Source: Helianthus annuus
Lineage: Eukaryota > Streptophyta > Magnoliopsida > Asterales > Asteraceae
Direction: 5' to 3'
DNA: 64,000 nt
NCBI RefSeq assembly: GCF_002127325.2
Contig: NC_035433.2
Coordinates: 15,240,611 to 15,304,610 of the forward strand
The notes under the pieces: model-generated
Databases searched by the model: none
What the model was told of the DNA's origin: nothing
Seen by the model: only the letters and a program-made list of their open reading frames with translations
Position numbers and translations under genes: made by a program
Part shown: piece after piece, positions 9,584-18,472 of the stretch
How the letters are laid out: every line of letters starts with the position of its first letter
How positions within the stretch are numbered: the stretch's first letter is position 1

Positions 9584-11146
9584 ATGGATTCTAAGCAGTT
9601 CAAGCAATCGGATATGGATGCTAGACTTGTTAAACCGCCGGATATATTGAGCGCCTCGTTAAACCCTAATAAGGGTTTTCAGGTGGCTAATGAAAACGCT
9701 GATGCAACTCCGGGTTCAACGCCAGGCACTGCTCCGATACGTGGAATTGGATTACGGGTCACAAACATTGAAGGTAATACATTGCTGCCAAGGAGGGGAT
9801 TATATTCCACGAATAATCCATCGATCCTTGATGGGTTGGAGGCAATATCTTTACCTGTGGAGAATATGTTTGCTGCTGGAGGATCGTCGTCGAGGGCTGC
9901 TACGGGTCAACCTGATACTGTGCATGATGAGCCTTTTTGGGATACTTATAAGGCAGAAGAACCAGTCTCGTATGCTGAAAAAGTGCAGTCAAATCGGAGG
10001 AAAACAGAGGTAAATTTCAGACTTATGGAACCAGTTGAGACAAGGGAGGGTGCGGACATTGTTATTCCTAAAGAAGTTGTCAAGCAGGTTCAAGATAAGT
10101 TTGAGAACGTGTTATATGGTTACTTTCTTGGAAATAGATTACCGTTTCCAGTAGTTGAATATTATGCAAAGAATGTCTGGGCCAAGTATGGATTTGTTAA
10201 ACTCATGATGAACTCAGATGGATTCTTTTTCTTTAAATTTGATTCTAAAGATGGTATGACGAAGGTGTTGGAAGGAGGGCCATGGCTTATTCGTAAAGTT
10301 CCTTTATTTTTGAATGTGTGGTCGCCTAAGGTTAGTCTAAAGAAAGATGGGATTAAAAATGTTCCAGTATGGGTTAAGTTGCACAACGTTCCAATTTCAG
10401 TGTACACGGGTGATGGTTTGAGTCTGCTAGCATCCAAACTAGGGGTTCCAAAAAGATTGGATTCTTACACTGCTGATATGTGTGTTGAGAATTGGGGTAG
10501 GAGTAGTTATGCGCGAGCCATGATTGAAGTCAGTGCGGATAAAGATCTTAAAGACCATATTATCCTAGCTATTCCAAAGATGGATGAGGAGGGGTATATA
10601 ACTGAACGTGTAAAGGTTGAATATGAATGGAAACCCCTTCGGTGTGCGACATGTTGTTTATTTGGGCATGATGAGAATACGTGCAGTAAGGTGGATAGGG
10701 GTAAACTTAAACAGGTAGTCGTTGATGATGAAGGATTTGTTACGGATAGGAGGAGGGTAGCGAAGCGGTCATATCTGCAAAAGAAACAAAAACCCAAAGT
10801 GATTTATCGGCCCAAGCTGAATACGATTGGGGCAAGTACATCGGGCACAAAGGAGGATAAAATAGAAAATGCTGTGTCAACTTCTTCAGGCGCAAAAGGG
10901 TCGGGTACATTCAATGTAAAAATTTCGAATGCCTTTGATGTCCTTGATTCAGCAGAGGGGGATGGATATGAGAGTAGACCGGGTAATTCACATAACAAGG
11001 ATAAAAAAGGTGGTGATACGGTGCATGAAATAGACGAGATTTTAGACGAGATTCCAACGGAGATGTCAAAATTTATGAGGAATGCGAATCAGGATACTCA
11101 AGCTGAGGGGGCAAGCACTCCCGGTCACATCGGTTTGAATGGATAG
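9584..11146 (+). CDS. LINE-B ORF1: DUF4283/CCHC RNA-binding protein
   Basis: About 520 residues. The ATG at 9584 (MDSKQFK) is the first ATG in a consistent frame and aligns with LINE-A. The N-terminal third is variable but has GIGLRVTNIEGNTLLPRRG, conserved with C and E. DUF4283 runs from about residue 140 to 300 (NVLYGYFLGNRLPFPVVEYY, GGPWLIRKVPLFLNVW, WGRSSYARA). The CCHC knuckle lies at residues 354-367 (CATCCLFGHDENTC), followed by a basic stretch (KKQKPKVIYRPK) suited to binding RNA. The C-terminus is EGASTPGHIGLNG. The last 8 nt overlap the ORF2 start (ATGGATAG), which suggests coupled translation. No stops or frameshifts. Confidence 0.95.
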   Translation: MDSKQFKQSDMDARLVKPPDILSASLNPNKGFQVANENADATPGSTPGTAPIRGIGLRVTNIEGNTLLPRRGLYSTNNPSILDGLEAISLPVENMFAAGGSSSRAATGQPDTVHDEPFWDTYKAEEPVSYAEKVQSNRRKTEVNFRLMEPVETREGADIVIPKEVVKQVQDKFENVLYGYFLGNRLPFPVVEYYAKNVWAKYGFVKLMMNSDGFFFFKFDSKDGMTKVLEGGPWLIRKVPLFLNVWSPKVSLKKDGIKNVPVWVKLHNVPISVYTGDGLSLLASKLGVPKRLDSYTADMCVENWGRSSYARAMIEVSADKDLKDHIILAIPKMDEEGYITERVKVEYEWKPLRCATCCLFGHDENTCSKVDRGKLKQVVVDDEGFVTDRRRVAKRSYLQKKQKPKVIYRPKLNTIGASTSGTKEDKIENAVSTSSGAKGSGTFNVKISNAFDVLDSAEGDGYESRPGNSHNKDKKGGDTVHEIDEILDEIPTEMSKFMRNANQDTQAEGASTPGHIGLNG

Positions 11147-14100
11147 TATTATGTCCTGGAACATAAGGGGATTGAACCGTCCCCTGAAACAAAGTGAGGT
11201 TCGTGTTCTAGTAGCTGAAAATAATTTAAAAGTTTGTGCTATCTTAGAGTCTCATGTTGATGTTACGAAACTGGTTAAAGTTTGCAAAAATGTGTTTAGA
11301 AAATGGAATTGGACTTCAAATGGTGGTCAATGTAGTCGAGGCACTAGAATTATCTTGGGTTGGGATACGGATTCAGTAGATCTTATGGTCTTGGCTCAAT
11401 CGGACCAAGTCATACATGTTCAATTGATTTTCAAGGCTAATGGGAAAGTTCTCTTTGGTTCGTTTGTGTATGCCGAAAATAAGTATCAGGAACGGAGGGC
11501 CCTATGGGATGATCTTTGTAAGCATAATAGTCTGTGTTATGATAAGCCCTGGTTCGTGATGGGGGATTTTAACACCACTCTTTATCATGAAGACTCGCTT
11601 TATGGGCCGTCGAAGCATACTATTAGTATGAGGGAGTTTAATGATTGTATCCAGAAGGTGGAGCTGCTTGATATCAAAGGCCACGGCCTTCACTATACTT
11701 GGACCCAAAAACCAAAAAATGGCATCGGACTCTTGAAGAAGATCGATCGAGTAATGGGTAATCTTAAGTTCCTCGAGAGTTTTCCAGACGCTTATGCCTT
11801 GTTCCAGCCGTATAGAGTGTCTGATCACTCTCCATGCATTTTAAAGACGAACAATAGTGTGGCTAAACGGGCTAAACCGTTCAAGTTTCCTAACTTTATT
11901 ACCGCTAAACCTGAGTTTAGAAAGTATGTGGTTCAGGAATGGTCGAAGAGCATTGATGGTGTTCATATGTTTTCGGTTATGAAGAAACTAAGGAACCTTA
12001 AGCCGTATATGAGAAGAATTTTGTTTGATCAGGGGAATCTCCATACAAAGGTGACTGAGTTGAGGAAAAAATTGGACGACATCCAGATGATGATTGATAA
12101 AGACCCTCTTGATGCTAGTTTACGGCAAATGGAGGTTCAATGTCTTCATGAGTTTCAATCAGCGGCATATGATGAGGAGAGCTTTCTGAAACAAAAGTCT
12201 AAGGTGGAATGGTTATGTGCTGGTGATTCGAATACAAGTTTCTTTCATAATATGGTGAAAAGCAGGAATGCAAGATGTAAAATTCATAGTATTCTGGATG
12301 CTTCGGGTAATCGGTATGATGGAGATGGTGTTGTGAATGCGTTGGTTTCTCATTATTCTAATTTTTTGGGTGTGGAATACCCGGTTGAATCGGTAAGCTT
12401 GGAGGATGTCTTCACCAATGTTCTCTCGGCTAATGTTGCGGGTTATATGGTGCGTCAGGTTACCCGTGAGGAGGTTAAGCAGGCTATGTTTAGCATTAGT
12501 GAAAATAAAGCCCCAGGCCCTGATGGGTACACTTCAGCGTTTTTTAAGCATGCATGGGATATTGTGGGTGACGAGGTTACTAATGCGGTGTTGGATTTCT
12601 TTGATAATGGTCAACTGTTGAAACAAATAAATCATACGATTCTGGCATTGATTCCTAAGAAAGATACGGCGGATTCAGTTTTGGACTATCGTCCAATCTC
12701 TTGTTGCAATGTTCTGTACAAGTGCATAAGTAAGATTATTACGGATAGAATAAAGGGTAGCCTGGAGTCGCTTGTGGGGATTAACCAATCCGCCTTTGTG
12801 CCGGGTAGGAAAATATCTGATAATATCCTTCTCACTCAAGAGCTCATGCACAACTACCATTTAAATAGAGGTCCTCCGAGATGTGCTTTTAAGATTGATA
12901 TTCAGAAAGCTTATGACACGGTAAATTGGAGTTTTTTGGAGATAGTTCTTCAGCGGTTTGGTTTTCATAATAAGATGGTTAAGTGGATCATGACATGTGT
13001 AACCACGGCTTCGTATTCGGTCAGTATTAATGGTGATATCCACGGTTACTTCCCGGGGAAACGTGGCCTTCGTCAAGGGGATCCCATGTCGCCTTACTTA
13101 TTCACGCTTATCATGGAGGTGCTCTCTTTATTACTTCAAAAGGCGGCGGAATCTTCGTTTAAATTTCATGCTCACTGTGCTAAGCAGAAAATCATTAACG
13201 TCTCATTTGCGGACGATTTGTTTATCTTTGTAAATGGTGACATCAGCTCGGTTAACAAGGTTAAAAATGCTCTTGAGTTGTTCACTAGTATATCCGGCTT
13301 AGTTCCGAGCCCTTCAAAGAGCACGGTTTTCATGTGCAACGTTCCTCCATCGGTTCGTCAGCAGATTCTGAGTGTTATGCCCTTTCAACAAGGTAATCTT
13401 CCTGTTCGGTATCTTGGGGTTCCGCTTATTACCACTAGGCTGAATTTTAAGGATTGCAAGATCCTTGTTGATCGGTTGGAACATAAAATCACGAGCTGGA
13501 TGAATAAATCTCTGTCATTTGCGGGTCGGCTCCAACTTATAAATTCGGTCCTCTCCTCAATGCACATATACTGGGCCTCCGTTTTTATTATTCCTGTTCG
13601 TATCATTCATGATCTAGAGAAAAGAATCCGAAGATTTTTATGGAATGCGGGAACTGATAGTAGAGTTCGAGCGAAAGTGGCTTGGAAGGATGTTTGTTTA
13701 CCCAAAAAGGAAGGTGGTTTAGGCATTCGTAGTATTGCCGATGTCAATAAAGCTTTAATTACCAATCATATATGGAGTATTATCACTAAACGGAAATCTT
13801 TATGGGTAAGTTGGATTCACTCTTATAAGCTGAAAGGCAAGTCTTTTTGGGATATTCCGAGTCGAGGAAACATGAGCTGGGGGTGGAGGAAAATCCTCTC
13901 CATTCGTGAGTTGGTTCGACCGCATGTTTGGTTTACTATTCGAAGTGGGACTCAAACAAATGCATGGAGTGATAATTGGAGTGAATACAGCCCGCTTAGA
14001 TCCTTTATTACGCCGAGACACATTGCCAATGCAGGTTTTAACCTACAGTCTTCTGTTGCGGATCTGATTGATGATCACTCTCAATGGAAATGGCCTCAAG

Positions 14101-14807
14101 CTTGGAATGACTTGTACCCGGTTTTAATTAACTTACCGGTTCCGACTCTAGATCAAAATATGGAGGATAGAATCAGTTGGAAGGATCGGGAAGGAAACAA
14201 GTGTAGCTTCGGATCTGGGGTGGTGTGGGATTCTATACGCAACAGGGATGGAATCGTTTCGTGGGCAAACATGGTGTGGTTCGCTCAATGTATCCCGAGA
14301 CATTCGTTTCATATGTGGCTTGTGTGCAAAGATAAGCTAAAGACGCAAGACAGATTGGCGGCATGGGAAGCAGGAAGCGAAACTAACTTAAGGTTAATGT
14401 GTTGTCCTCTTTGCAGGTACGGCCGGGACTCGCGTGATCATCTTTTCTTTCAATGTTCCTATGCGTCTAAAATTTGGAACAATGTAAAGACAATGGTGGA
14501 TTTGGATAGTGTGTCTGACCAATGGAGCTCTATTATGGTATGGATGGCTCAATATGCTGATTCGAAGACGTTGGTTCATGTTATTTGCAAGATTCTTATA
14601 GCAGCATCTTCGTATTTTATTTGGCAAGAGAGAAACAACCGATTATTTTCTCAAAATTGCCGAACTCCCGAACAGGTGGCGCAGGTGATACTTCATACGG
14701 TCCGGTTAAAAGTGATGGGGTTCAAAAAGGACAGCAATCCGGGGAACAGGAGAGTTTTCGAGAAATGGAAGATCTCTACAGAGAATCAGCTAAATGATCC
14801 AGGCTAA
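11139..14807 (+). CDS. LINE-B ORF2: endonuclease/reverse transcriptase/zf-RVT
   Basis: An intact 1222-residue LINE polyprotein. The EEP endonuclease covers residues 1-235: W7-N8, E37 in LESHV, D143 and N145 in MGDFN, D203 in DRVMGN, and the catalytic D229-H230 in SDHSP. The RT covers about 455-760: NKAPGPDGY (456-464), FVPGRKISDN, D587 in KIDIQKAYDTV, GLRQGDPMSPYLF (643-655) and D692-D693 in FADD. The C-terminal knuckle is C1089, C1092, H1101, C1106. All expected catalytic residues are present. The start ATG lies inside the end of ORF1, so translation probably depends on reinitiation or a similar coupling. Confidence 0.96.
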   Translation: MDSIMSWNIRGLNRPLKQSEVRVLVAENNLKVCAILESHVDVTKLVKVCKNVFRKWNWTSNGGQCSRGTRIILGWDTDSVDLMVLAQSDQVIHVQLIFKANGKVLFGSFVYAENKYQERRALWDDLCKHNSLCYDKPWFVMGDFNTTLYHEDSLYGPSKHTISMREFNDCIQKVELLDIKGHGLHYTWTQKPKNGIGLLKKIDRVMGNLKFLESFPDAYALFQPYRVSDHSPCILKTNNSVAKRAKPFKFPNFITAKPEFRKYVVQEWSKSIDGVHMFSVMKKLRNLKPYMRRILFDQGNLHTKVTELRKKLDDIQMMIDKDPLDASLRQMEVQCLHEFQSAAYDEESFLKQKSKVEWLCAGDSNTSFFHNMVKSRNARCKIHSILDASGNRYDGDGVVNALVSHYSNFLGVEYPVESVSLEDVFTNVLSANVAGYMVRQVTREEVKQAMFSISENKAPGPDGYTSAFFKHAWDIVGDEVTNAVLDFFDNGQLLKQINHTILALIPKKDTADSVLDYRPISCCNVLYKCISKIITDRIKGSLESLVGINQSAFVPGRKISDNILLTQELMHNYHLNRGPPRCAFKIDIQKAYDTVNWSFLEIVLQRFGFHNKMVKWIMTCVTTASYSVSINGDIHGYFPGKRGLRQGDPMSPYLFTLIMEVLSLLLQKAAESSFKFHAHCAKQKIINVSFADDLFIFVNGDISSVNKVKNALELFTSISGLVPSPSKSTVFMCNVPPSVRQQILSVMPFQQGNLPVRYLGVPLITTRLNFKDCKILVDRLEHKITSWMNKSLSFAGRLQLINSVLSSMHIYWASVFIIPVRIIHDLEKRIRRFLWNAGTDSRVRAKVAWKDVCLPKKEGGLGIRSIADVNKALITNHIWSIITKRKSLWVSWIHSYKLKGKSFWDIPSRGNMSWGWRKILSIRELVRPHVWFTIRSGTQTNAWSDNWSEYSPLRSFITPRHIANAGFNLQSSVADLIDDHSQWKWPQAWNDLYPVLINLPVPTLDQNMEDRISWKDREGNKCSFGSGVVWDSIRNRDGIVSWANMVWFAQCIPRHSFHMWLVCKDKLKTQDRLAAWEAGSETNLRLMCCPLCRYGRDSRDHLFFQCSYASKIWNNVKTMVDLDSVSDQWSSIMVWMAQYADSKTLVHVICKILIAASSYFIWQERNNRLFSQNCRTPEQVAQVILHTVRLKVMGFKKDSNPGNRRVFEKWKISTENQLNDPG

Positions 14808-15024
14808 ATGAATTAACTAGAGTCTTGAGTTGTCTAGTTTAGTTGTGGCCGTTTTTGGTTTTGTTGTTCTGGGTTGTTTCTGTAGTTGGTTGTGTTTGTT
14901 TTTGGACTGCCTAGTCTTGGTATGCCAAGTCTAGTAGTGTGTGCCAATTCTTGTCACACCCTGTTTTGTTTTTTGATGATATATAAAATTCACCGGGGTA
15001 ACCCTTTACCCAAAAAAAAAAAAA

Positions 15025-15462
15025 TGTACCAGCTTAGAACTGACCTATTTAAACCACGCGTTCGAGCCTTGTTAAAAAATACTTACTTTTATAAAAACTC
15101 ATCAGTACCCTACTGTTGCATTCGTGTTCCTGAGCACCTCAATGTTGGTTATTGTGGGTTCCAACCTTTGAGCCGTGAGCATGCTCGTGAAGCTAGCCGT
15201 GTAGCTCTGTGTGATGATTAGTGCCACAAAGAGCCACACAACCACCACCATTCTTGACAAATTGCTATGTAACTTGTCACCTGTAAATGAGTATAATCGT
15301 AAGTAATGAGTAACAGTAAAACGCTTCATGAACAACCATGGCTGGTTTGATAATTTGGATTTAACAGGTATAACCATCTCCAAACCTGACTCGGTGTACA
15401 GTTGAGTGAAATCCAGATAGTCCAGCTGGCTTGACCTGATGGCTACATCACCAGCTACTGCA
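15025..15462. repeat. Duplicated locus, copy 1 right part (LINE-B 3' flank)
   Basis: Continues copy 1 after LINE-B and aligns with 16405-16843. Single-base differences and a short A-run length change (about 15076 versus 16457) separate the copies. It includes two GLR exons on the minus strand. Homology ends at ccagctac(t/c)gca near 15462. Confidence 0.92.
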
Positions 15463-15665
15463 TCGAATTTCTGCTAAAAAAAGATCATAGAAGAAACTAC
15501 CAAATCATGATGTGCATATATAGTGCCTTAATTATAATAAGAAGTATTTGTATCAAGTATATGTTCACGCAAAACAAAAATCACTGTAAACAAATTACCT
15601 TTAAAGGTATTTGTATCATGAGTTCATCATAAGAACCATTGAATGGTATATGTTCAAACGATCCA
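15102..15665 (-). pseudogene. Glutamate-receptor-like (GLR) channel fragment, copy 1
   Basis: Minus-strand exons of a plant GLR cation channel, a plasma-membrane amino-acid-gated channel family. Exon pieces in order: about 15665-15600 (GSFEHIPFNGSYDELMIQ); about 15472-15308 (KFDAVAGDVAIRSSQLDYLD, then FTQLYTESGLEMVIPVK and WLFMKRFT), part of the ligand-binding core; and 15280-15102 (LSRMVVVVWLFVALIITQSY then TASFTSMLTAQRLEP), the M3 segment. Splice-like signals separate them (AG before KFDAV at about 15473, ttacag before 15280). The M1-pore segment expected between the second and third exons is missing, and the frame stops soon after NATVGY. The rest of the gene is absent. It is a fragment, probably from a tandem GLR cluster. 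Confidence 0.85.
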
Positions 15666-15815
15666 GCCTATTCAAAGGAACAACAGCATCATCATAATCA
15701 TTGTAAAAGAATTAGTAAACCGCTTAAAAGATTAAGTACGACACCTTAAAGCTTATCTTTGACCGGTCAGCAGATGTTATGCCACGAAGAACCGAGGTAA
15801 TGAGGCTTAGTTTTT
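15466..15815. other. Spacer between the two duplicated copies
   Basis: Holds the upstream GLR exon (15600-15665) and intron-like AT-rich sequence. The part near 15740-15800 has a short open minus-strand frame I could not assign. It has no counterpart downstream of copy 2, so the duplicated unit ended here. Confidence 0.5.
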
Positions 15816-16398
15816 CATTCCAATTTAGCGAGTTCCACACCCTTTCGAGCTAAAACAAAGAATGACGGTCGTTTCTTTAAAAATTAAAATTAACAATAAT
15901 AGTTTATATAAATACAACCTATTTATGATATATTTCGACTCGCTTCTTTTTAAGTGAAAAGGTGTTCGACCCGCTTCTTTTTGAGCGATAAAGCATTCGA
16001 CCCGCTTCTTTTTTAGCGATAAAGCATTCGACCCGTTTCTTATTAAGCGAAAAATCATTCGACCCATTTTTTAAGCAATATTTTATCTAATTTTTTTACA
16101 TATTTTACCTATCAGAAAAAACCCAAAGAATCTCAGGTTATTGAAACTGATCCAGTTCCCGTGTAGGAAAACTTTCCCTTTTGACCCGTTTAATAGAACT
16201 GACTCATTCGACGTTTAAGAATAACTGATCGTTCAACCCGTTTAATAAAACTGGCCTACTTGATCCATTTAATAAAGCGAATCGATAGACCTATTCTATA
16301 AAGCTTACATGTTCGACCCATGTAATAAAAACTTTAGAGTTATGCGGCACATAGACACAAAAATGATGGAATAAATCAAAAGTGTTAGTGACCACTAA

Positions 16399-16405
16399 TA
16401 AAAAT
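16399..16405 (+). other. Empty (pre-integration) site for LINE-B
   Basis: taaaaat at this point joins directly the two sequences that flank LINE-B at 9286 and 15025. An A-rich target is as expected for target-primed reverse transcription. Confidence 0.9.
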
Positions 16406-16482
16406 GTACCAGCTTAGAACTGACCTATTTAAACCAGGCGTTCGAGCCTTGTTAAAAAAAATACTTGCTTTTATAAAAACTC

Positions 16483-16843
16483 ATCAGTACCCTACTGTTG
16501 CATTCGTGTTCCTGAGCACCTCAATGTTGGTTATTGTGGGTTCCACCCTTTGAGCCGTGAGCATGATCGTGAAGCTAGCCGTGTAGCTCTGTGTGATGAT
16601 TAGTGCCACAAAGAGCCACACAACCACCACCATTCTTGACAAATTGCTATGTAACTTGTCACCTGTAAATGAGTATAATCATAAGTAATGAGTAACAGTA
16701 AAAGGCTTCATGAACAACCATGGCTGGTTTGATAATTTAGATTTAACAGGTACAACCATCTCCAAACCTAACTCGGTGTATGGTTGAGTGAAATCCAGAT
16801 AGTCCAGCCGGCTTGACCAGATGGCTACATCACCAGCTACCGC
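16483..16843 (-). pseudogene. GLR channel fragment, copy 2
   Basis: Paralogue of the two downstream exons of the 15.1-kb fragment. Visible blocks are AVAGDVAIWSSRLDYLDFTQ, PYTELGLEMVVPVK, WLFMKPFT and, after an intron-like gap, the M3 segment with TQSYTASFTIMLTAQRVEP. Substitutions such as S to I in SFTSML and L to V before EP differ from copy 1. WLFMKPFT is closer to the family consensus than copy 1's MKRFT. The exon upstream of KFDAV is missing here. Truncated and non-functional. Confidence 0.8.
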
Positions 16844-16929
16844 AAAAAGTAAGCTGGCAAGACAGGCGAGTCGATCAGTAAGTCTTTAACAATATAACTC
16901 AAAAAGTAAGCTGGCAAGACAGGCGAGTC
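16844..16929. repeat. Two-copy 29-bp repeat, offset 57 bp
   Basis: aaaaagtaagctggcaagac plus aggcgagtc occurs at 16844 and again at 16901, separated by a 28-nt unique spacer. It begins exactly where homology between the duplicated loci ends, so it may mark the duplication breakpoint. Confidence 0.8.
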
Positions 16930-18180
16930 AAAACTGTTTGTTTCAAAAAAGTATAAAATTTGGTGCAAGGGAAAACGGGTTCAGAACCATATGGGCTTGA
17001 GTTAAAAGAGCTCGTTTAAACATCAAATGCAATGTTATTCAGAAATAATCCTTGCAAAACGGGCAGGCGGGCCATATAAACTAACGGGTCAAAACGGACC
17101 ATTTCAATAAAGTATCAATTGGGTTCGTGACAAACTTAAATCGAACCAATTCGTTTATAAGTAAATGTTCGTATTGCCACCTTTACTTGATTAATGTTCT
17201 TTTATTTACTTGGGAAGCAAAAGTATTTGTAGAATTTTGATTCATGTCTGTTCAATATGCTGCACTGCAAAACCACCAATACCTGCAGCATCAACATACT
17301 TCTTTAACATAAAAAAAAACTACAAATCATGTTCCCCGCAACTTATGTTATCCGTTTGCCAAAACTTAAACAAATAAACGAATTATGGAAAAGTAGAAAG
17401 GTAAACTTCAAGGGGATGGCAAAGTGGTAAGCAAGTGAGCCTCTCGTACCACTGGTTTTCTGCCTTTAACCATTTGAAGGCCACCTACATAGCGCGTAAG
17501 CTGCGTTTTTTTCAAGAACTCGTTAGCGGGGTATTGGTGGGGGTGTCATGAGCTTTCCAACAACGGTTTCTAGTGGTTATCAAAAAGTCCATAAAAGATC
17601 ACATCATGTTTCAAACCAATTAAGGAGGTTGAAATAAAGAAATAAAAAAACAGTAACTGTTACTTCATACATCAAAAAAAGTCAATACATCAAAAAAAGT
17701 CAACCAAAGAAAACCATTCCTTTGACTATCTTGATTTCCAAATCAAAATAATCATATTAGACCCACTTTCCACACATTAGAAGCCAAAAAAGTACAATTT
17801 TTTTTCCTAATATTAATCAAACCCAAAAGAAAACATACAACACTAAACCACACTTGATAAATCAAAGAAGTCCTGAAAAAAAAAACAATTTCTTTAATCA
17901 TCAGAACCCCAAAAAATCACAAAAAAATTCATCACACACCCACAAAAAGTTCCACTCTTTTTCACATATCAATCAATGAAGAACCCTAAACATAAAAAAA
18001 ATAAAAAAAGCAAACAAATTAATAAAAAAACTTACATCTTCAATAGGTTTAAGAGAAGAGAGTGAATCCCCATAGAAAACTCCAATCCCCCATGACCGTT
18101 ATTTGTTCTTTTATATCCTATAAACAGGTAAAAGACACACCCATTTTAATTCTAATATTCACTTGGTTAAATGCGAAAAA
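16930..18180. other. Intergenic; one SINE-like box, otherwise nothing
   Basis: AT-rich. At 17417-17427 the sequence tggcaaagtgg fits the RNA polymerase III A-box consensus TRGYNNARNGG, placed as in a tRNA-derived SINE starting near 17410. A good B box is lacking, so this is weak. A minus-strand TATA-like ggatataaaag near 18108-18118 precedes a short open stretch. No genes. Confidence 0.4.
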
Positions 18181-18199
18181 TCAAAAGAACATCATTCAA

Positions 18200-18291
18200 A
18201 AAAATCGGAAATAAATAACTTCTTTACGGGCAGCCAAATGAAAAGGTGTTGCCCCTTTACCATCTCTAATATTCATAAATCTTAAGAATCC
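18200..18291 (-). pseudogene. XBAT31-like ankyrin-repeat fragment
   Basis: The minus-strand frame reads GFLRFMNIRDGKGATPFHL followed by AARK. The xxFxNIRDGKGATPLHLAAR pattern is characteristic of the ankyrin repeats of plant XBAT31-type RING E3 ligases, as I recall the family. Homology stops after AAR, where an exon border or truncation would lie, and the frame soon ends. No RING or other ankyrin units are nearby. Only about 25 residues match. Confidence 0.55.
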
Positions 18292-18366
18292 CCTTAAACC
18301 CTTAATTTAATTTACAAAATTCAAGTACAGATCATAAAAAAAAGTATCATAAGTCCTTGAAATTAC

Positions 18367-18472
18367 CTTTAAGTGAAAGAAATCTAGCCGTCGTCGTCGA
18401 CGTCGCCAGTGCTCTAATCGGAACCCAAACATCACCACTGGATGGATGGCTCCAACCACCACTTGTTTCCAT
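18367..18472 (-). other. Possible 5' coding exon of unknown gene
   Basis: On the minus strand an ATG at 18472, preceded by a gagagagaga leader, opens METSGGWSHPSSGDVWVPIR and continues for 35 codons to AAAG followed by GTAATTT, a plausible splice donor. I do not recognise the protein. It lies just upstream of the XBAT31-like fragment in the same direction and may belong to the same broken gene. Confidence 0.3.

Larger units (their letters stand above)
9287..15024 (+). mobile_element. LINE-B, full-length, both ORFs intact
   Basis: Plus-strand element of about 5.7 kb. Its borders come from comparison with the empty paralogous site at 16399-16405: homology stops after taaaaa at 9281-9286 and resumes at tgtaccagc (15025). 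It has the 5' box GGCGATTTTGGCGA (about 9313), a 297-bp 5' UTR, ORF1, ORF2, a 3' UTR ending accggggtaaccctttaccc, and a 13-nt A-run (15012-15024). The target-site duplication is at most about 6 nt and merges with the poly(A). Both frames are open, so the copy is potentially active by sequence. Confidence 0.95.
15816..16843. repeat. Duplicated locus, copy 2 (no LINE insertion)
   Basis: Uninterrupted 1028-bp paralogue of 8691-9286 plus 15025-15462. The junction accactaataaaaatgtaccagc at 16391-16413 is the pre-integration form of the LINE-B target. The copies differ by scattered substitutions and small indels. Confidence 0.93.

Noticed and set aside
15825..16067. 80-codon minus-strand frame
   Set aside because: Translation of the ~32-bp minisatellite, not a gene.
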